Positions 1 to 9,266 of a DNA stretch of 64,000 nucleotides are shown piece by piece. Position 1 is the stretch's first letter. Each line of letters begins with the position of its first letter. The translations under genes were made by a program, and so were the position numbers. The notes under the pieces are model-generated. The model was not told where the DNA came from, did not search any database, and saw only the letters and a list, made by a program, of their open reading frames with translations. Origin of the DNA: Chryseobacterium foetidum (GTDB lineage Bacteria > Bacteroidota > Bacteroidia > Flavobacteriales > Weeksellaceae); assembly GCF_025457425.1 (NCBI RefSeq), contig NZ_JAMXIA010000001.1:3534001-3598000 (forward strand). Reading direction: 5' to 3'.

Positions 1-615
1 AATTTTGCATTAATGGCAGCCAACGGATATATTGTGGTAGCACCAAACCGTCGAGGAATGCCGGGTTGGGGAACAAAATGGAACGAAGAAATTTCAAAAG
101 ACTGGGGCGGACAACCGATCAGAGATTATTTATCAGCAACAGATTTTGCCAAAACGTTACCGTATGTTGACGGTGAAAGGGTAGCAGCAGTTGGCGCGAG
201 TTACGGTGGTTACAGTGTTTTTATGTTAGCCGGAGTTCACAACAACAGATTCAAAACTTTTATCGCTCACGATGGTTTGTTTGATATGAAATCGTGGTAT
301 TTAACAACCGAAGAACTTTGGTTTGCGAATTGGGATTTAGGTTCTCCATGGGAAAAACCCTTACCGAAAGCGTACACAGAATTTAACCCAAGCAATTTTG
401 TTGATAAGTGGAACAAACCCATCATGATTTTTCAGGGTGGTATTGATTTCAGAGTTGGATACGAACAAGGTCAGGAAGCTTTCCAGGCTGCAAAACTGAG
501 AGGGTTAAAATCAAAATTTGTTTATTTTCCGAACGAAAATCACTGGGTACTTCATCCACAAAATGGTTTGGTTTGGCAGAGAGAGTTTTTTGATTGGCTA
601 AAAGAAACGCTGTAA
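1..615 (+). CDS. S9 family prolyl oligopeptidase, C-terminal catalytic part (5' truncated by window)
   Basis: The frame is open from base 1, so only the last ~204 residues are present. The alpha/beta-hydrolase end of a dipeptidyl/acylaminoacyl peptidase is clear: the nucleophile elbow GASYGGY (Ser codon at 199-201), the Asp region QGGIDFRVGYEQ, and the catalytic His in NENHW (codon at 541). Family members (peptidase S9C) hydrolyse short peptides and in Bacteroidota are usually exported; the N-terminal beta-propeller and any signal peptide lie outside the window. The ATG at 13 is internal. A terminator follows at about 708-739. The family is certain; substrate preference cannot be told. Confidence 0.93.
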   Translation, partial: NFALMAANGYIVVAPNRRGMPGWGTKWNEEISKDWGGQPIRDYLSATDFAKTLPYVDGERVAAVGASYGGYSVFMLAGVHNNRFKTFIAHDGLFDMKSWYLTTEELWFANWDLGSPWEKPLPKAYTEFNPSNFVDKWNKPIMIFQGGIDFRVGYEQGQEAFQAAKLRGLKSKFVYFPNENHWVLHPQNGLVWQREFFDWLKETL

Positions 616-637
616 TCATAAAATAGTCGTCAAATTC

Positions 638-690
638 CCCTTTAAGAAAGGGATGGCAAAAATCTTAGATTTTTAACGGGATAATTATCC
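638..690. repeat. Cluster of three small palindromes (dispersed Bacteroidota intergenic repeat type)
   Basis: Three inverted repeats follow each other: CCCTTT/AAAGGG (638-652), AAAAATCT/AGATTTTT with a one-base loop (658-674), and the perfect 12-mer GGATAATTATCC (679-690). From memory, this order resembles a palindromic repeat scattered between genes in flavobacterial genomes; copy number was not checked. It lies just behind the peptidase stop codon and could also fold in the transcript end. Confidence 0.6.
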
Positions 691-707
691 AACGAAAGAA
701 TATATTT

Positions 708-739
708 AAAACGGGCATCGAAAGAAGTCCGTTTTTTTT
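708..739 (+). terminator. Rho-independent terminator after the S9 peptidase
   Basis: Stem AAAACGG/CCGTTTT around a 14-base loop, followed by a run of eight T. It lies between the plus-strand peptidase and the convergent minus-strand HD gene. Confidence 0.65.
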
Positions 740-751
740 CTTAAAATCATA

Positions 752-1380
752 TCAAGAAGACAAAGGCAAATTTTTAATCTCCCAAATCAGATTTTCTCTC
801 GCCATATTTTCATATTTATTTCTAAAATGCGTGGTTTTAAAAATAAAATCGAATTCTAAAAATGCACTAGTGCTTTCTTGCGTCCCGGTTTGTAAAGGAA
901 ATCCGGATAAACTGAATATTCTTTACGGATTTTTTCCGTGTATTTTTGATAGGTATTTCGGTCTGCTCCCAGAATTGAAAGATCGGCATCTGTAAGAAAA
1001 TTGACATCCTGATCTGAAGATTTTTCATGCTTTTTTGTAGCTAAAATCTGTTTACTTATTCTTTGAAGTTGATTATCAGAAAGATTGTAGTTTTTCAATC
1101 TTACAACTGCCAATTCAGCACTTTTTTCCTCATTGTCCTTTGCAGTCGATTTGTAAATTACATCATGGTAGAAAACTGAAAATGTTATTAAATCAAAATC
1201 TGTAATTTCAGATTTCACTTCTTCCAGTTCCGAGAATATGTTTTCAAGATGTTCCAGATTATGATAGTGTCTTGAAGTTTTTGAATACTGTGTTTCAATC
1301 TCTGTCCAAAATTCTTCAGTCAGTTTCTTATCTGAACTGTAGTTTTGTGAAATCTCAAGAAATATGTTTTTCAGCACCAT
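752..1380 (-). pseudogene. HD-superfamily metal-dependent phosphohydrolase (COG4339-like), frameshifted near its C-terminus
   Basis: The first 174 codons (856-1380) read as a small HD-domain hydrolase: RHYHNLEHL near residues 36-44, the YHDVIY HD pair near residues 71-76, then YKPGRKKALVHF and a stop. The family normally continues past this point. One base further, the other frame gives a natural continuation (EFDFIFKTTHFRNKY, then ENMARENLIWEI) to a stop at 752-754. The break lies at the five-A run 858-862 (plus strand); one additional A restores a protein of about 209 residues. The metal-binding core is intact, so the shortened protein might keep some activity. This is either a real -1 mutation or a homopolymer sequencing error. 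Confidence 0.8.
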
Positions 1381-1430
1381 TGAATTTTAGTTTTTATAGT
1401 AAAAAATAAAAATGTTATATGGTTTTTGAC

Positions 1431-1626
1431 ATAGGAAAAGGAGGCGTAAAGAAATTTTAGAATATTTCCGTAAAGAAACTTCCACTGTTTAAGTGGCGGC
1501 AAAAAAGCAAATTGAGAAATAAATCGTCTGTCCGCCCGAGTTTTGGAAGTTTTAGGAAATATTTTAAAAATTTAGCCGGAGTTTCCAAGTCTTGAATTTT
1601 TGGTTCTTTTGTTTCAAGACAAAAGA
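1431..1626. repeat. Dispersed repeat, copy 1
   Basis: This non-coding stretch matches 3115-3382 block by block: 'ataggaa..ggaggcgt(t)aa', 'gaaatttt..aagaaa.ttccact..agtggcggcaaaaa', 'ccgcccga', and an almost identical tail 'gtttccaagtcttgaattt' followed by 'ttggttcttttg' and 'caagacaaa'. The tail itself is an inverted repeat (CTTTTGTTT..AAGACAAAAG type). It ends just before the rhodanese gene. A partial third copy of the left end is at about 39536-39557. No coding role is seen. Confidence 0.7.
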
Positions 1627-1665
1627 ACAAATAAAAAAAAGGAACTTTTCAGTTCCCTTTACATT

Positions 1666-1944
1666 TTACAAAGCCGATTTCAACTCAGCCCATCCGCCAC
1701 CGTTGTAACCTTCTTTCAAACCTTGAGAATTAAGGTATTCCAACGCTTTTCCGCTTCTGTTTCCGCTTCTGCAGAAAAGAATTACCGGTTTTTCGATAGA
1801 AAGAATTTCATCCTGTCTGTCTTCCACCTCGCCCAAAGGGATATTTTTAGCACCTTCGATGTTTCCGTCCATTTCCAGTTCCATAGGTTCACGAACGTCG
1901 ATTAACTCGTAGTTTCCGGATTTTATTACTTCTTCCAATGACAT
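1666..1944 (-). CDS. Rhodanese-like domain protein (single-domain sulfurtransferase)
   Basis: This is a 92-residue single rhodanese domain without a signal peptide, so it is cytosolic. It shows the CH2A motif (LIDVREPMELEMDGNIEGA), followed by IPLGEV, and the active-site loop FCRSGNRSG, whose Cys near residue 58 carries the persulfide. Such stand-alone GlpE/PspE-like proteins transfer sulfane sulfur to acceptors such as cyanide, thioredoxin or sulfur carriers; the acceptor here is unknown. It is monocistronic, convergent to nothing and divergent from queG about 108 bp away. The Cys loop makes it likely to be an active enzyme. Confidence 0.9.
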   Translation of the reverse strand: MSLEEVIKSGNYELIDVREPMELEMDGNIEGAKNIPLGEVEDRQDEILSIEKPVILFCRSGNRSGKALEYLNSQGLKEGYNGGGWAELKSAL

Positions 1945-2033
1945 AATTTTAGTGTATTTAATGTTGATAAAATGATTTTATGGATGCTTTAATTAATGTA
2001 AAATCAAAGTCACACAAATTTATAAAATAATCT

Positions 2034-2041
2034 TAGTTTTG
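2034..2041 (+). promoter_or_regulatory. -7 promoter element of queG (TAGTTTTG)
   Basis: Matches the Bacteroidota sigma-A -7 consensus TAnnTTTG, 11 bases before the queG ATG. I see no clear TTG at -33. The predicted leader is only about 5 bases. Confidence 0.5.
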
Positions 2042-2052
2042 CAAGGTAAATA

Positions 2053-2991
2053 ATGAATGCCAACGCCGAAAAATACAGTCAGCTCATCAAATCCAAAGCA
2101 AAAAGTTTTGGCTTTCAGGATTGTGGCATTTCGAAGGCGGAATTTTTGGAAGAGGAAGCCAGACCACTCGAAAACTGGCTCAAAAATAACTACCATGGCG
2201 AAATGAAATACATGGAAAATCATTTCGACAAAAGGCTTGATCCGAGATTGTTGGTGGAAGGTTCGAAATCTGTTATTTCACTGTCTTATAATTATTTTCC
2301 TCAAGAAAAAATCTCCACCTTAGACAATTTTAAGATCTCAAAATACGCCTATGCCGAAGATTACCATGAAGTCATCAAAGAAATTTTGAGAGACATGGTT
2401 GCTGAACTTCAGGAAGAAATAGGGGAGTTTGCTTTTCGTGTTTTTGTAGATTCAGCGCCTGTTTTGGAGCGGAGCTGGGCAAAAAAATCAGGAATTGGCT
2501 GGGTTGGGAAAAATGCCAATTTAATTACAAAACAAAGCGGTTCGTTTTACTTTTTAGCTGAAATTATCTGTGATCTCGAACTTGAATCTGACTATCCTAC
2601 AACCGACCATTGCGGGAGCTGCAGAAAATGTATCGACGCGTGCCCAACGGACGCTATTATTTCCGATAAACTTATAGACGGAAGCAAATGCATTTCCTAT
2701 GCAACAATTGAATTGAAAAACGAAATTCCTGATTATTTTAAAGATAAAATGGATGACTGGATGTTTGGCTGCGACGTCTGTCAGGATGTCTGTCCGTGGA
2801 ATCGTTTTGCCGCTCCGCACAATCAGTCTAAATTTAAACCAAATGATTTCCTTAAAAACCTGAAAAAAGGGGAGTGGAAGGAAATTACTCAGGAATTATT
2901 CTCTGAAATTTTTAGAAAATCACCTGTAAAACGTACAAAATTTGCGGGTCTGAAAAGAAATATTGATTTTTTAAATGGAAATTCAATTTGA
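2053..2991 (+). CDS. queG: Epoxyqueuosine reductase QueG
   Basis: A 312-residue iron-sulfur protein. QueG carries out the last step of queuosine biosynthesis, reducing epoxyqueuosine at the tRNA wobble position with cobalamin and two [4Fe-4S] clusters. Two ferredoxin-type cysteine sets are visible: [16 protein letters not shown] (near residues 190-205) and [10 protein letters not shown] (near residues 240-249). The N-terminal cobalamin-binding domain includes [20 protein letters not shown]. Length is normal for the family (about 310-380). No Shine-Dalgarno is seen, as is usual in this phylum; the start is supported by the -7 element at 2034-2041. It appears to be transcribed alone. Confidence 0.95.
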   Translation: MNANAEKYSQLIKSKAKSFGFQDCGISKAEFLEEEARPLENWLKNNYHGEMKYMENHFDKRLDPRLLVEGSKSVISLSYNYFPQEKISTLDNFKISKYAYAEDYHEVIKEILRDMVAELQEEIGEFAFRVFVDSAPVLERSWAKKSGIGWVGKNANLITKQSGSFYFLAEIICDLELESDYPTTDHCGSCRKCIDACPTDAIISDKLIDGSKCISYATIELKNEIPDYFKDKMDDWMFGCDVCQDVCPWNRFAAPHNQSKFKPNDFLKNLKKGEWKEITQELFSEIFRKSPVKRTKFAGLKRNIDFLNGNSI

Positions 2992-3114
2992 ACAATTTTA
3001 AACCATTAAGGTCATTAAATTCTTAAGTTTTATTAAGGATTTGCGAGCAAATTTTAAGCGAGATGTAAATATGGTTTAGTATATAATATTCAAATTCTCA
3101 AGTCTTTTCACGTA

Positions 3115-3382
3115 GTTTTAACGACATAGGAAGCGAAGGCGTTAAGAAATTTTGAATTTTCGTTAAGAAATTTCCACTTTTTGAGTGGCGGCAAAAATAT
3201 TTCTTAATGATTTCAAGACGTTGTTTCCGCCCGAAACCTTTAGGTTCGACGACTGGAAGGAGTCAATTTGGAAATTTTAGGATTTAATTTAAATTTTTAG
3301 CGGAAGTTTCCAAGTCTTGAATTTTTGGTTCTTTTGTTTGACTCCGTCGAATCTTCGATTTCAAGACAAAGGAACAGAAAAA
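3115..3382. repeat. Dispersed repeat, copy 2
   Basis: Second, longer copy of the element at 1431-1626. It carries extra blocks ('gacgttgtttccgcccgaaa', then 'ctttaggttcgacgactgg', and 'gactccgtcgaatcttcga') not present in copy 1. It fills most of the gap between queG and the efflux operon (2992-3431). No gene is seen in this gap; the few open frames run through the repeat in neither codon-like composition nor with a plausible start. Confidence 0.7.
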
Positions 3383-3431
3383 GCTGCCCCAATACATCAA
3401 GACAGCTTACGAAAAAAAACAATGATAATGA

Positions 3432-4901
3432 TTATCTTTTAATGATGTTTGGGTTTGCAACAGGTTGCTGATCCCATCCACCGCCTAAACTTCTGTATAA
3501 ACTTACAGTGGCTTTCAGTTGTTCTACTTTAGTTTCCACCAGTTCAAACTTAGCTTCCAGCGCATCTCTTTGGGTAAGTAAAACTTCCATATAATCTGCT
3601 CTGGCATATTTGAAAAGGTCATTAGAAATGTCAATAGACTTCGTTAAGGCATCCACTTCCTGAGATTTCAGCTCATAACTGCTCTGCAGATTTTTGATAC
3701 TGGAAAGCTGATTGGTGACTTCCACATACGCATTCAGAATTTTCTGCTCATACTCAAAAGCTGCCTGTATCTGTCTTGCATTGGCGTTTGCATAACCTGC
3801 TTTGATTGCATTTCTATTGATGATCGGTGCGGTAAGATCGCCTACAAGATTAAATACCAAAGATTTAATATCAAAAATATAAGCAGGATTGTAAGCATTA
3901 AAACCAACTCCTGCGGTAATATCTAATGAAGGATAAAATCTCGCTTTTGCAGATTTCACATCAAATTTTGAAGCTGCCAACTGAAATTCTGCCTGTTTGA
4001 TATCGGCTCTGTTTTCAAGTAAATCTGAAGGCAGTCCGGCAAAAACAGTTTGCGGAACAAGATTATCAAACTGATCTTCTGAGCGTTCCACGTGTTGAGG
4101 AAATCTTCCGACCAAATAATTAATTTTGTTTTCAGTCTCTGTGATTTTCTGACGGATTTCAAACTGCATAGATTGGGTTTTCAACACCTGAGCTTCAAAT
4201 CTTTTTACGGCAAGCTCATTTCCTCTGGCATTTTGTTTTAAAATCTTAACGACACGAAAAGCATCATTCTGAATTTTAATATTTTGCTCCAGAATTTTTA
4301 ATTCATTATCTAAAGCCAAAAGTTCATAATAGGAATTGGCAATTTCAGAAATAATATTGGTGACCATAAAATTTCGTCCCTCAACCGTTGAAAGGTATTT
4401 CTGAACCTGTGCCCGTGTTGCATTATGAAGTTTCCCCCAAATATCGGTTTCCCAATGGGCATAAGCACCGATTCCGAAATCAAAAAGAGGCTCCGGCATT
4501 TCTTTTCCAGGTCTGATTTCAGTATTTTTCTCCATCGCCCCGATATTGGTGTAGCGACCCACTTTATCAACGCCAACTCCGGCTTTTCCGCCAACAAAAG
4601 GAAGATATTCTCCTTTTCTCGCACGGATTTCATTTCTCGACATTTCCACTTCCTGAAGAGTGATATTCAGTTCCTGATTATTTTGCAAAGCGGTTTCTAT
4701 TAAACTCTGCAGCTTTTCATCGGCAAAATATTCTTTCCAGCTCAGTTTTCCGGTGTTGGTGCTGTCGCTCACTGCTGTCCCGAAATTTTCAGGAACATTT
4801 TTGTTTTCTGCATGTTTCGCAACTTCCATAGGTTTGCAGGCAGCTAAACTTAGCATTAGAACCGAAAGGCCTGCGTATTTATATAATTTTTTCTTATTCA
4901 T
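3432..4901 (-). CDS. RND efflux outer-membrane lipoprotein (OprM/NodT-type TolC homologue)
   Basis: 489 residues. The N-terminus has a lipoprotein signal, MLSLAACKP, with Cys near residue 22 as the lipidation site. The body has the duplicated outer-membrane-factor fold: helical hairpin repeats with LQSLIETALQNNQELNITLQE at the start of repeat 1, GLPSDLLENRADIKQAEFQL at the start of repeat 2, and a C-terminal AYVEVTNQLSSI and LYRSLGGGW. It forms the trimeric exit duct of the tripartite pump whose permease and periplasmic adaptor are encoded just upstream. Its start overlaps the end of the permease gene by 8 bases, so the two are translationally coupled. The exported drug or substrate cannot be predicted. 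Confidence 0.95.
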   Translation of the reverse strand: MNKKKLYKYAGLSVLMLSLAACKPMEVAKHAENKNVPENFGTAVSDSTNTGKLSWKEYFADEKLQSLIETALQNNQELNITLQEVEMSRNEIRARKGEYLPFVGGKAGVGVDKVGRYTNIGAMEKNTEIRPGKEMPEPLFDFGIGAYAHWETDIWGKLHNATRAQVQKYLSTVEGRNFMVTNIISEIANSYYELLALDNELKILEQNIKIQNDAFRVVKILKQNARGNELAVKRFEAQVLKTQSMQFEIRQKITETENKINYLVGRFPQHVERSEDQFDNLVPQTVFAGLPSDLLENRADIKQAEFQLAASKFDVKSAKARFYPSLDITAGVGFNAYNPAYIFDIKSLVFNLVGDLTAPIINRNAIKAGYANANARQIQAAFEYEQKILNAYVEVTNQLSSIKNLQSSYELKSQEVDALTKSIDISNDLFKYARADYMEVLLTQRDALEAKFELVETKVEQLKATVSLYRSLGGGWDQQPVANPNIIKR

Positions 4902-7900
4902 AATGGATCATATCATCTGTTAGAGGTAATGATTCTTCATTTTTAATCATTTTTCTGCCATCAGCCATTTTTCCGAATATATAGTATAATCCAGGAATGA
5001 TGACAACGCCGAGCACCGTTCCGAAAACCATTCCGCCCATTGCTGATGCTCCGATGGTGTGATTTCCGATAGCTCCCGCTCCGTGTGCAAAGATCAGCGG
5101 AATCAAACCTGCGATAAATGCAAATGAAGTCATTAAAATAGGTCTGAAACGTGCTTTCGAACCTTCAATCCCTGCTTCAAAAATCGAAAGTCCTTCCTGC
5201 CTTTTATGGACGGCAAATTCTACAATCAGAACAGCATTTTTACCCAAAAGACCAATCAACATAATGAGCCCGACCTGTGCGTAAATATCGTTCTGAAGTC
5301 CCATCGCTTTCAGTAAAAAGAAGGAACCGAAAATCCCGACGGGTAGCGATAAAATCACGGCAAACGGAAGGATGAAACTTTCGTACTGCGCCGCCAAAAC
5401 CAGATAAACGAAAATCAGAACGACTAAAAAGACATAGACAGATTCATTTCCTTTTTTAGCTTCGTCAAAAGAAAGTCCTTCCCAGGCCACTTTATAACCA
5501 TGAGGTAAATTTTTTGCGGCTACTTCATTAATTGCTTTAATCGCATCTGCAGTGGTGTAACCGTCAGAAGGAAGTCCACGAATCGCTGCAGAATTGTACA
5601 TGTTGTAGCGCGTGATTTCATTCGGTCCCTGCGTTTTCTTCATGCTCATAAATGCGGAGTAGGGAACCATTTCGTCTCTGTCGTTTTTTACATAAAGATT
5701 TAAAATGTCTGTAGGCAGTTTTCTGAATTCAGGACCGGACTGTACATATACCTTAAAGAATTGCCCGAATCTGATGAAGCCCTGTTCGTAGGTACTACCC
5801 ACTAAAATATTCAGGTTTTCCATTGCTTTTCCGATAGAAACGCCTTTCTGCATAGCGGCATTATTATCGAAAACCAATTCATATTGCGGATAATTTGCTG
5901 CGAAAAAGGTGAAAACTCCGGTCAGTTCTTTTCTTTTTTTAAGTTCATTGATGAAAGATTTATTTACTTTATCAAAATCCTGATAATCTGTAGTTCTGTT
6001 CATGTCTAAAAGTCTCATCGAGAAACCGCCAGACGATCCAAAACCGGGAACAGCAGGAGGTTCAAAGAATTCAATCGTGGCACCGAGTCCTTTGGTTTTT
6101 TCTTCCATTTCTTCCATTACTTCTTTCACAGAATGTTCACGGTCGCCCCAGGTTTTAAGGTTGATTAGGCACGTTCCGGCATTCGAACCACGACCTTCCG
6201 TCATAATTTCGTAACCGGCAAGTGAGGAAACAGATTCCACACCATCAACCTTCATACAGATGGCCTGTAAATCTCTCGATACCTTGTTCGTCTGCTCTAA
6301 AGTAGAACCCGGCGGCGTCTGGATAATCGCATAAATTGTTCCCTGATCTTCACTTGGGATAAATCCACCAGGTAACGTTTTGTTTTCAATAAAAATCCCT
6401 ACACAAAAAACGGCAAGAATTCCCCAGGTAAGTCCTTTTCGGCTCACAATTTTTCTCAGGAATGAAGTGTATTTTCCTGTCAGTTTATCAAAACCTCTGT
6501 TGAAGGAATCGATAAATCTTGTAAACAGATTCTTTTTCTTTTCCTGACCGTGATTATTCTTTAAAATCATCGCTGCAAGAACCGGAGTAAGCGTTAAAGC
6601 AACTACTGCTGAAATCACAATTGCACTCGCCATCGTTATAGAAAACTGACGGTAGAAAGTTCCCACAGGTCCTGTCATAAATGAAATCGGTAAGAATACT
6701 GAAACCATTACTGCAGTAATTGCGATAATCGCTCCTGAAATTTCACCCATTACCTCTTTCACAGCTAAATAAGGAGTGAGGTGTTTTTCTTCCATTTTTG
6801 CGTGAACGGCTTCCACGACGACAATGGCATCATCCACCACAATTCCAATGGCGAGAACCAAAGCAAAAAGTGTCACCAGGTTTATTGACAATCCACACAA
6901 TTGAATGAAAAAGAACGCTCCAATCAGTGAAACAGGCACGGCGATAATCGGAATTAATGTAGACCTCCAGTCACCTAAAAAGATGAAAACCACGATGGCT
7001 ACGAGAATAAAAGCATCTCTCAAAGTATGAACCACCTGCTCAATGGAAGCGTCCAAAAACTGAGAAACGTCATAGGAAACTTTGTAATCCACGCCTGGCG
7101 GGAAGTTCGGACGCATTTCTTCGAGTTTGGCTTTTACTTCTTTGATAACGTCATTGGCATTACTTCCGTAGTTTTGTTTTAAAACAATGGATGCCGACGG
7201 ATGCCCGTCAAGATTAGAATAAATATCGAAAAATTCACTTCCCAGCTCAACTTTTCCAACGTCTTTTAATTTTACATTTTCACCTTCGGAATTGGCTCTT
7301 ACGATAATGTTTTCGTACTGTTCAGGAGTGTTGTACTGACCTTTATAAGTTAGAACATATTCTAAAGACTGAGCTTCAATCCCTGAACTTTGACCAATTC
7401 TTCCGGGACGTCCGATGATGCTCTGTTCGCCAATAGCCTTCATTACTTCATCTGTCGAAATATCGTAAGCACGCATTCTATCGGGATTCAGCCAGATACG
7501 CATCGCATATCTTCGGCTACCTAAAATTTGAGATTTTGCAATTCCATGAATACGGTTGATTTCAGGAATAATATTGACTGTGGCATAGTTGTAAAGAAAC
7601 TTCTCATCCATGCTTTTGTTTTTGCTGTAAAGGTTCACATACATCAACATACTCGGCTGAATCGGGTTCACTACAACACCTTCTTTCTGTACCAAAATTG
7701 GTAGAAGCGGCATCACCTGGTCAATTCTTGTTTTAACCAAAACTACCGCCTGGTTGGGATCTGTTCCAGGCTCAAAAACTACGTTGACGGTAGCTTCGCC
7801 GGCACTTGTTGCGTCACTCGTTACATAACGCATTCCCTGCACACCGTTGATGGCATTTTCGATGGTAATTAAGGAAGATTTAACCAAAACATCAGCACTT

Positions 7901-8055
7901 GAACCTGGATAAGCTATGGTTACAGCAACTGTAGTCGGGGCAATCTGCGGAAACTGCTCGGTAGGAAGCTGTTTTATGGAAAGACCACCTACAAAGAGGA
8001 TGATCACCGATATTACTATTGCAAATACCGGTCTGTGTATTATTTTTTTAAACAT
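4894..8055 (-). CDS. RND efflux permease, HAE1/AcrB-type
   Basis: A 1053-residue inner-membrane proton-driven pump. The N-terminus MFKKIIHRPVFAIVISVI is TM1, followed by LPTEQFPQIAPTTVAVTI and the repeat-1 pore region. The proton-relay motif GIVVDDAIVVVEAV sits in TM4 (near residues 405-418), with the second-half helices near residues 870-1030 (GLLGKNAVLIVEFA). Length is the family norm. HAE1 pumps export hydrophobic or amphiphilic compounds, including drugs. It lies between the adaptor gene (15-base gap) and the outer-membrane factor (8-base overlap), a complete three-part system. No local repressor gene accompanies it. Confidence 0.97.
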   Translation of the reverse strand: MFKKIIHRPVFAIVISVIILFVGGLSIKQLPTEQFPQIAPTTVAVTIAYPGSSADVLVKSSLITIENAINGVQGMRYVTSDATSAGEATVNVVFEPGTDPNQAVVLVKTRIDQVMPLLPILVQKEGVVVNPIQPSMLMYVNLYSKNKSMDEKFLYNYATVNIIPEINRIHGIAKSQILGSRRYAMRIWLNPDRMRAYDISTDEVMKAIGEQSIIGRPGRIGQSSGIEAQSLEYVLTYKGQYNTPEQYENIIVRANSEGENVKLKDVGKVELGSEFFDIYSNLDGHPSASIVLKQNYGSNANDVIKEVKAKLEEMRPNFPPGVDYKVSYDVSQFLDASIEQVVHTLRDAFILVAIVVFIFLGDWRSTLIPIIAVPVSLIGAFFFIQLCGLSINLVTLFALVLAIGIVVDDAIVVVEAVHAKMEEKHLTPYLAVKEVMGEISGAIIAITAVMVSVFLPISFMTGPVGTFYRQFSITMASAIVISAVVALTLTPVLAAMILKNNHGQEKKKNLFTRFIDSFNRGFDKLTGKYTSFLRKIVSRKGLTWGILAVFCVGIFIENKTLPGGFIPSEDQGTIYAIIQTPPGSTLEQTNKVSRDLQAICMKVDGVESVSSLAGYEIMTEGRGSNAGTCLINLKTWGDREHSVKEVMEEMEEKTKGLGATIEFFEPPAVPGFGSSGGFSMRLLDMNRTTDYQDFDKVNKSFINELKKRKELTGVFTFFAANYPQYELVFDNNAAMQKGVSIGKAMENLNILVGSTYEQGFIRFGQFFKVYVQSGPEFRKLPTDILNLYVKNDRDEMVPYSAFMSMKKTQGPNEITRYNMYNSAAIRGLPSDGYTTADAIKAINEVAAKNLPHGYKVAWEGLSFDEAKKGNESVYVFLVVLIFVYLVLAAQYESFILPFAVILSLPVGIFGSFFLLKAMGLQNDIYAQVGLIMLIGLLGKNAVLIVEFAVHKRQEGLSIFEAGIEGSKARFRPILMTSFAFIAGLIPLIFAHGAGAIGNHTIGASAMGGMVFGTVLGVVIIPGLYYIFGKMADGRKMIKNEESLPLTDDMIHYE

Positions 8056-8070
8056 GATTTTCTGATTGGG

Positions 8071-9162
8071 TTACTCTGCGTACAGATCAAGATTTGACAA
8101 TACTTTCTGTGGAGCGATGAACTGGGTTTTGATTTTCTGGTTTTCTGAAACCATTCTCAAACCTTCCAGTAAGATTCTGTCATCTTTCTGCAATCCGGAC
8201 TGTACAACATAAATGTGCGGAAGTTCTGCAGCAACCTTAATTTCACGGGCTTTTACCACGTTGTCTTTTGTGATGACATAAACGTATTTTTTCTCAAGCT
8301 CTTCATAAGTTGCTTTCTGAGGAATCAGCATCGCATTTTTGAATGGAGTAGTGATCATAATGTTACCCGTCTGTCCGTAACGAAGGAGTTTTTCAGGGTT
8401 TAAAAATGTGGCTCTGTAGGCAATATTTCCGGTTTCATTGTCGAAATCTGATTCGATGGTTTCCACGATTCCGTCCTGATTAAACATTTGTCCGTTGGCC
8501 ATCTGGAGTTTAACATGAAGTTTTTCTCCATTTTTACTGTTTCCTAACTGGCTTAAATATTCAGCTTCAGGAACATTGAAGTAAACCCACATTTTGCTGT
8601 TGTCTGAAAGTTCGGTAATCAAATCTCCATCATCGACAAGACTTCCAACTCTCACGTGGAAACGCCCAACAATTCCGCTGAACGGAGCACGGATTTCTGT
8701 AAACTGAAGGTGCGTCTGCATCGTGGCAACTTCTGCCTGAGCCTTTTCATATCTTGCTTTTGCCATAGCCTTTTCCTGTGGAGCAACAATGTCTTTATCA
8801 GCAAGATTTTTAGTATTTTGATATTCAATCTGAGAATATCTGGCCTCCGCCTGAGCTTTGCTTACGTCTGCCTGATACAGATTTGCCTGAATTTTAAAAA
8901 GAATTTGACCTTTCTGTACAAACTGACCTTCGTCAACGTACACTTTTTGAATATAACCTTTTTCCTGAGCCCGAAGCTCGATGTGATTGATAGAACGGAT
9001 TTGCGCCACATAGGCTTTGTCGATGAGTGTGTCCTGTACGAGCGGACTTGTAATTTTGTAGGTCGTCGCTTCGGTTTTTTCCTCTTTTTCAGAATGACAG
9101 CTTGCCAAAACCAAAGACAGACACATGCTTACATACATAAGACTTTTCTTAACCATTATCAT
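8071..9162 (-). CDS. RND efflux periplasmic adaptor (membrane fusion protein)
   Basis: 363 residues. The signal sequence ends in a lipobox, LVLASCH (Cys near residue 21), so it is probably a lipoprotein. Domain order is typical of the MFP family: a biotinyl-lipoyl half (LRAQEKGYIQKVYVDEGQFV), a short alpha hairpin (YQADVSKAQAEARYSQIEY, then KAMAKARYEKAQAEVATMQ), the second lipoyl half (IRAPFSGIVGRFHVRVGSLV), a beta-barrel and a membrane-proximal domain. It bridges the permease and the outer-membrane duct. It starts MIMVKK; the third-codon ATG is an equally good start. First of the three pump genes, preceded by the unknown secreted protein at 9267-9725. Confidence 0.95.
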   Translation of the reverse strand: MIMVKKSLMYVSMCLSLVLASCHSEKEEKTEATTYKITSPLVQDTLIDKAYVAQIRSINHIELRAQEKGYIQKVYVDEGQFVQKGQILFKIQANLYQADVSKAQAEARYSQIEYQNTKNLADKDIVAPQEKAMAKARYEKAQAEVATMQTHLQFTEIRAPFSGIVGRFHVRVGSLVDDGDLITELSDNSKMWVYFNVPEAEYLSQLGNSKNGEKLHVKLQMANGQMFNQDGIVETIESDFDNETGNIAYRATFLNPEKLLRYGQTGNIMITTPFKNAMLIPQKATYEELEKKYVYVITKDNVVKAREIKVAAELPHIYVVQSGLQKDDRILLEGLRMVSENQKIKTQFIAPQKVLSNLDLYAE

Positions 9163-9266
9163 GAGTAAGTTTTTTTTACGGTAAATTATTTGAAATAAAC
9201 TGAGAATACTTCTGCGACAACAGATATTGATGTGCAGGAAAGTTTTAGTAAAAAATACTCATGAAA

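Noticed and set aside
1600..1905. Plus-strand open frame over the rhodanese gene
   Set aside because: Its start is inside the dispersed repeat and the rest is antisense to a clear rhodanese domain.
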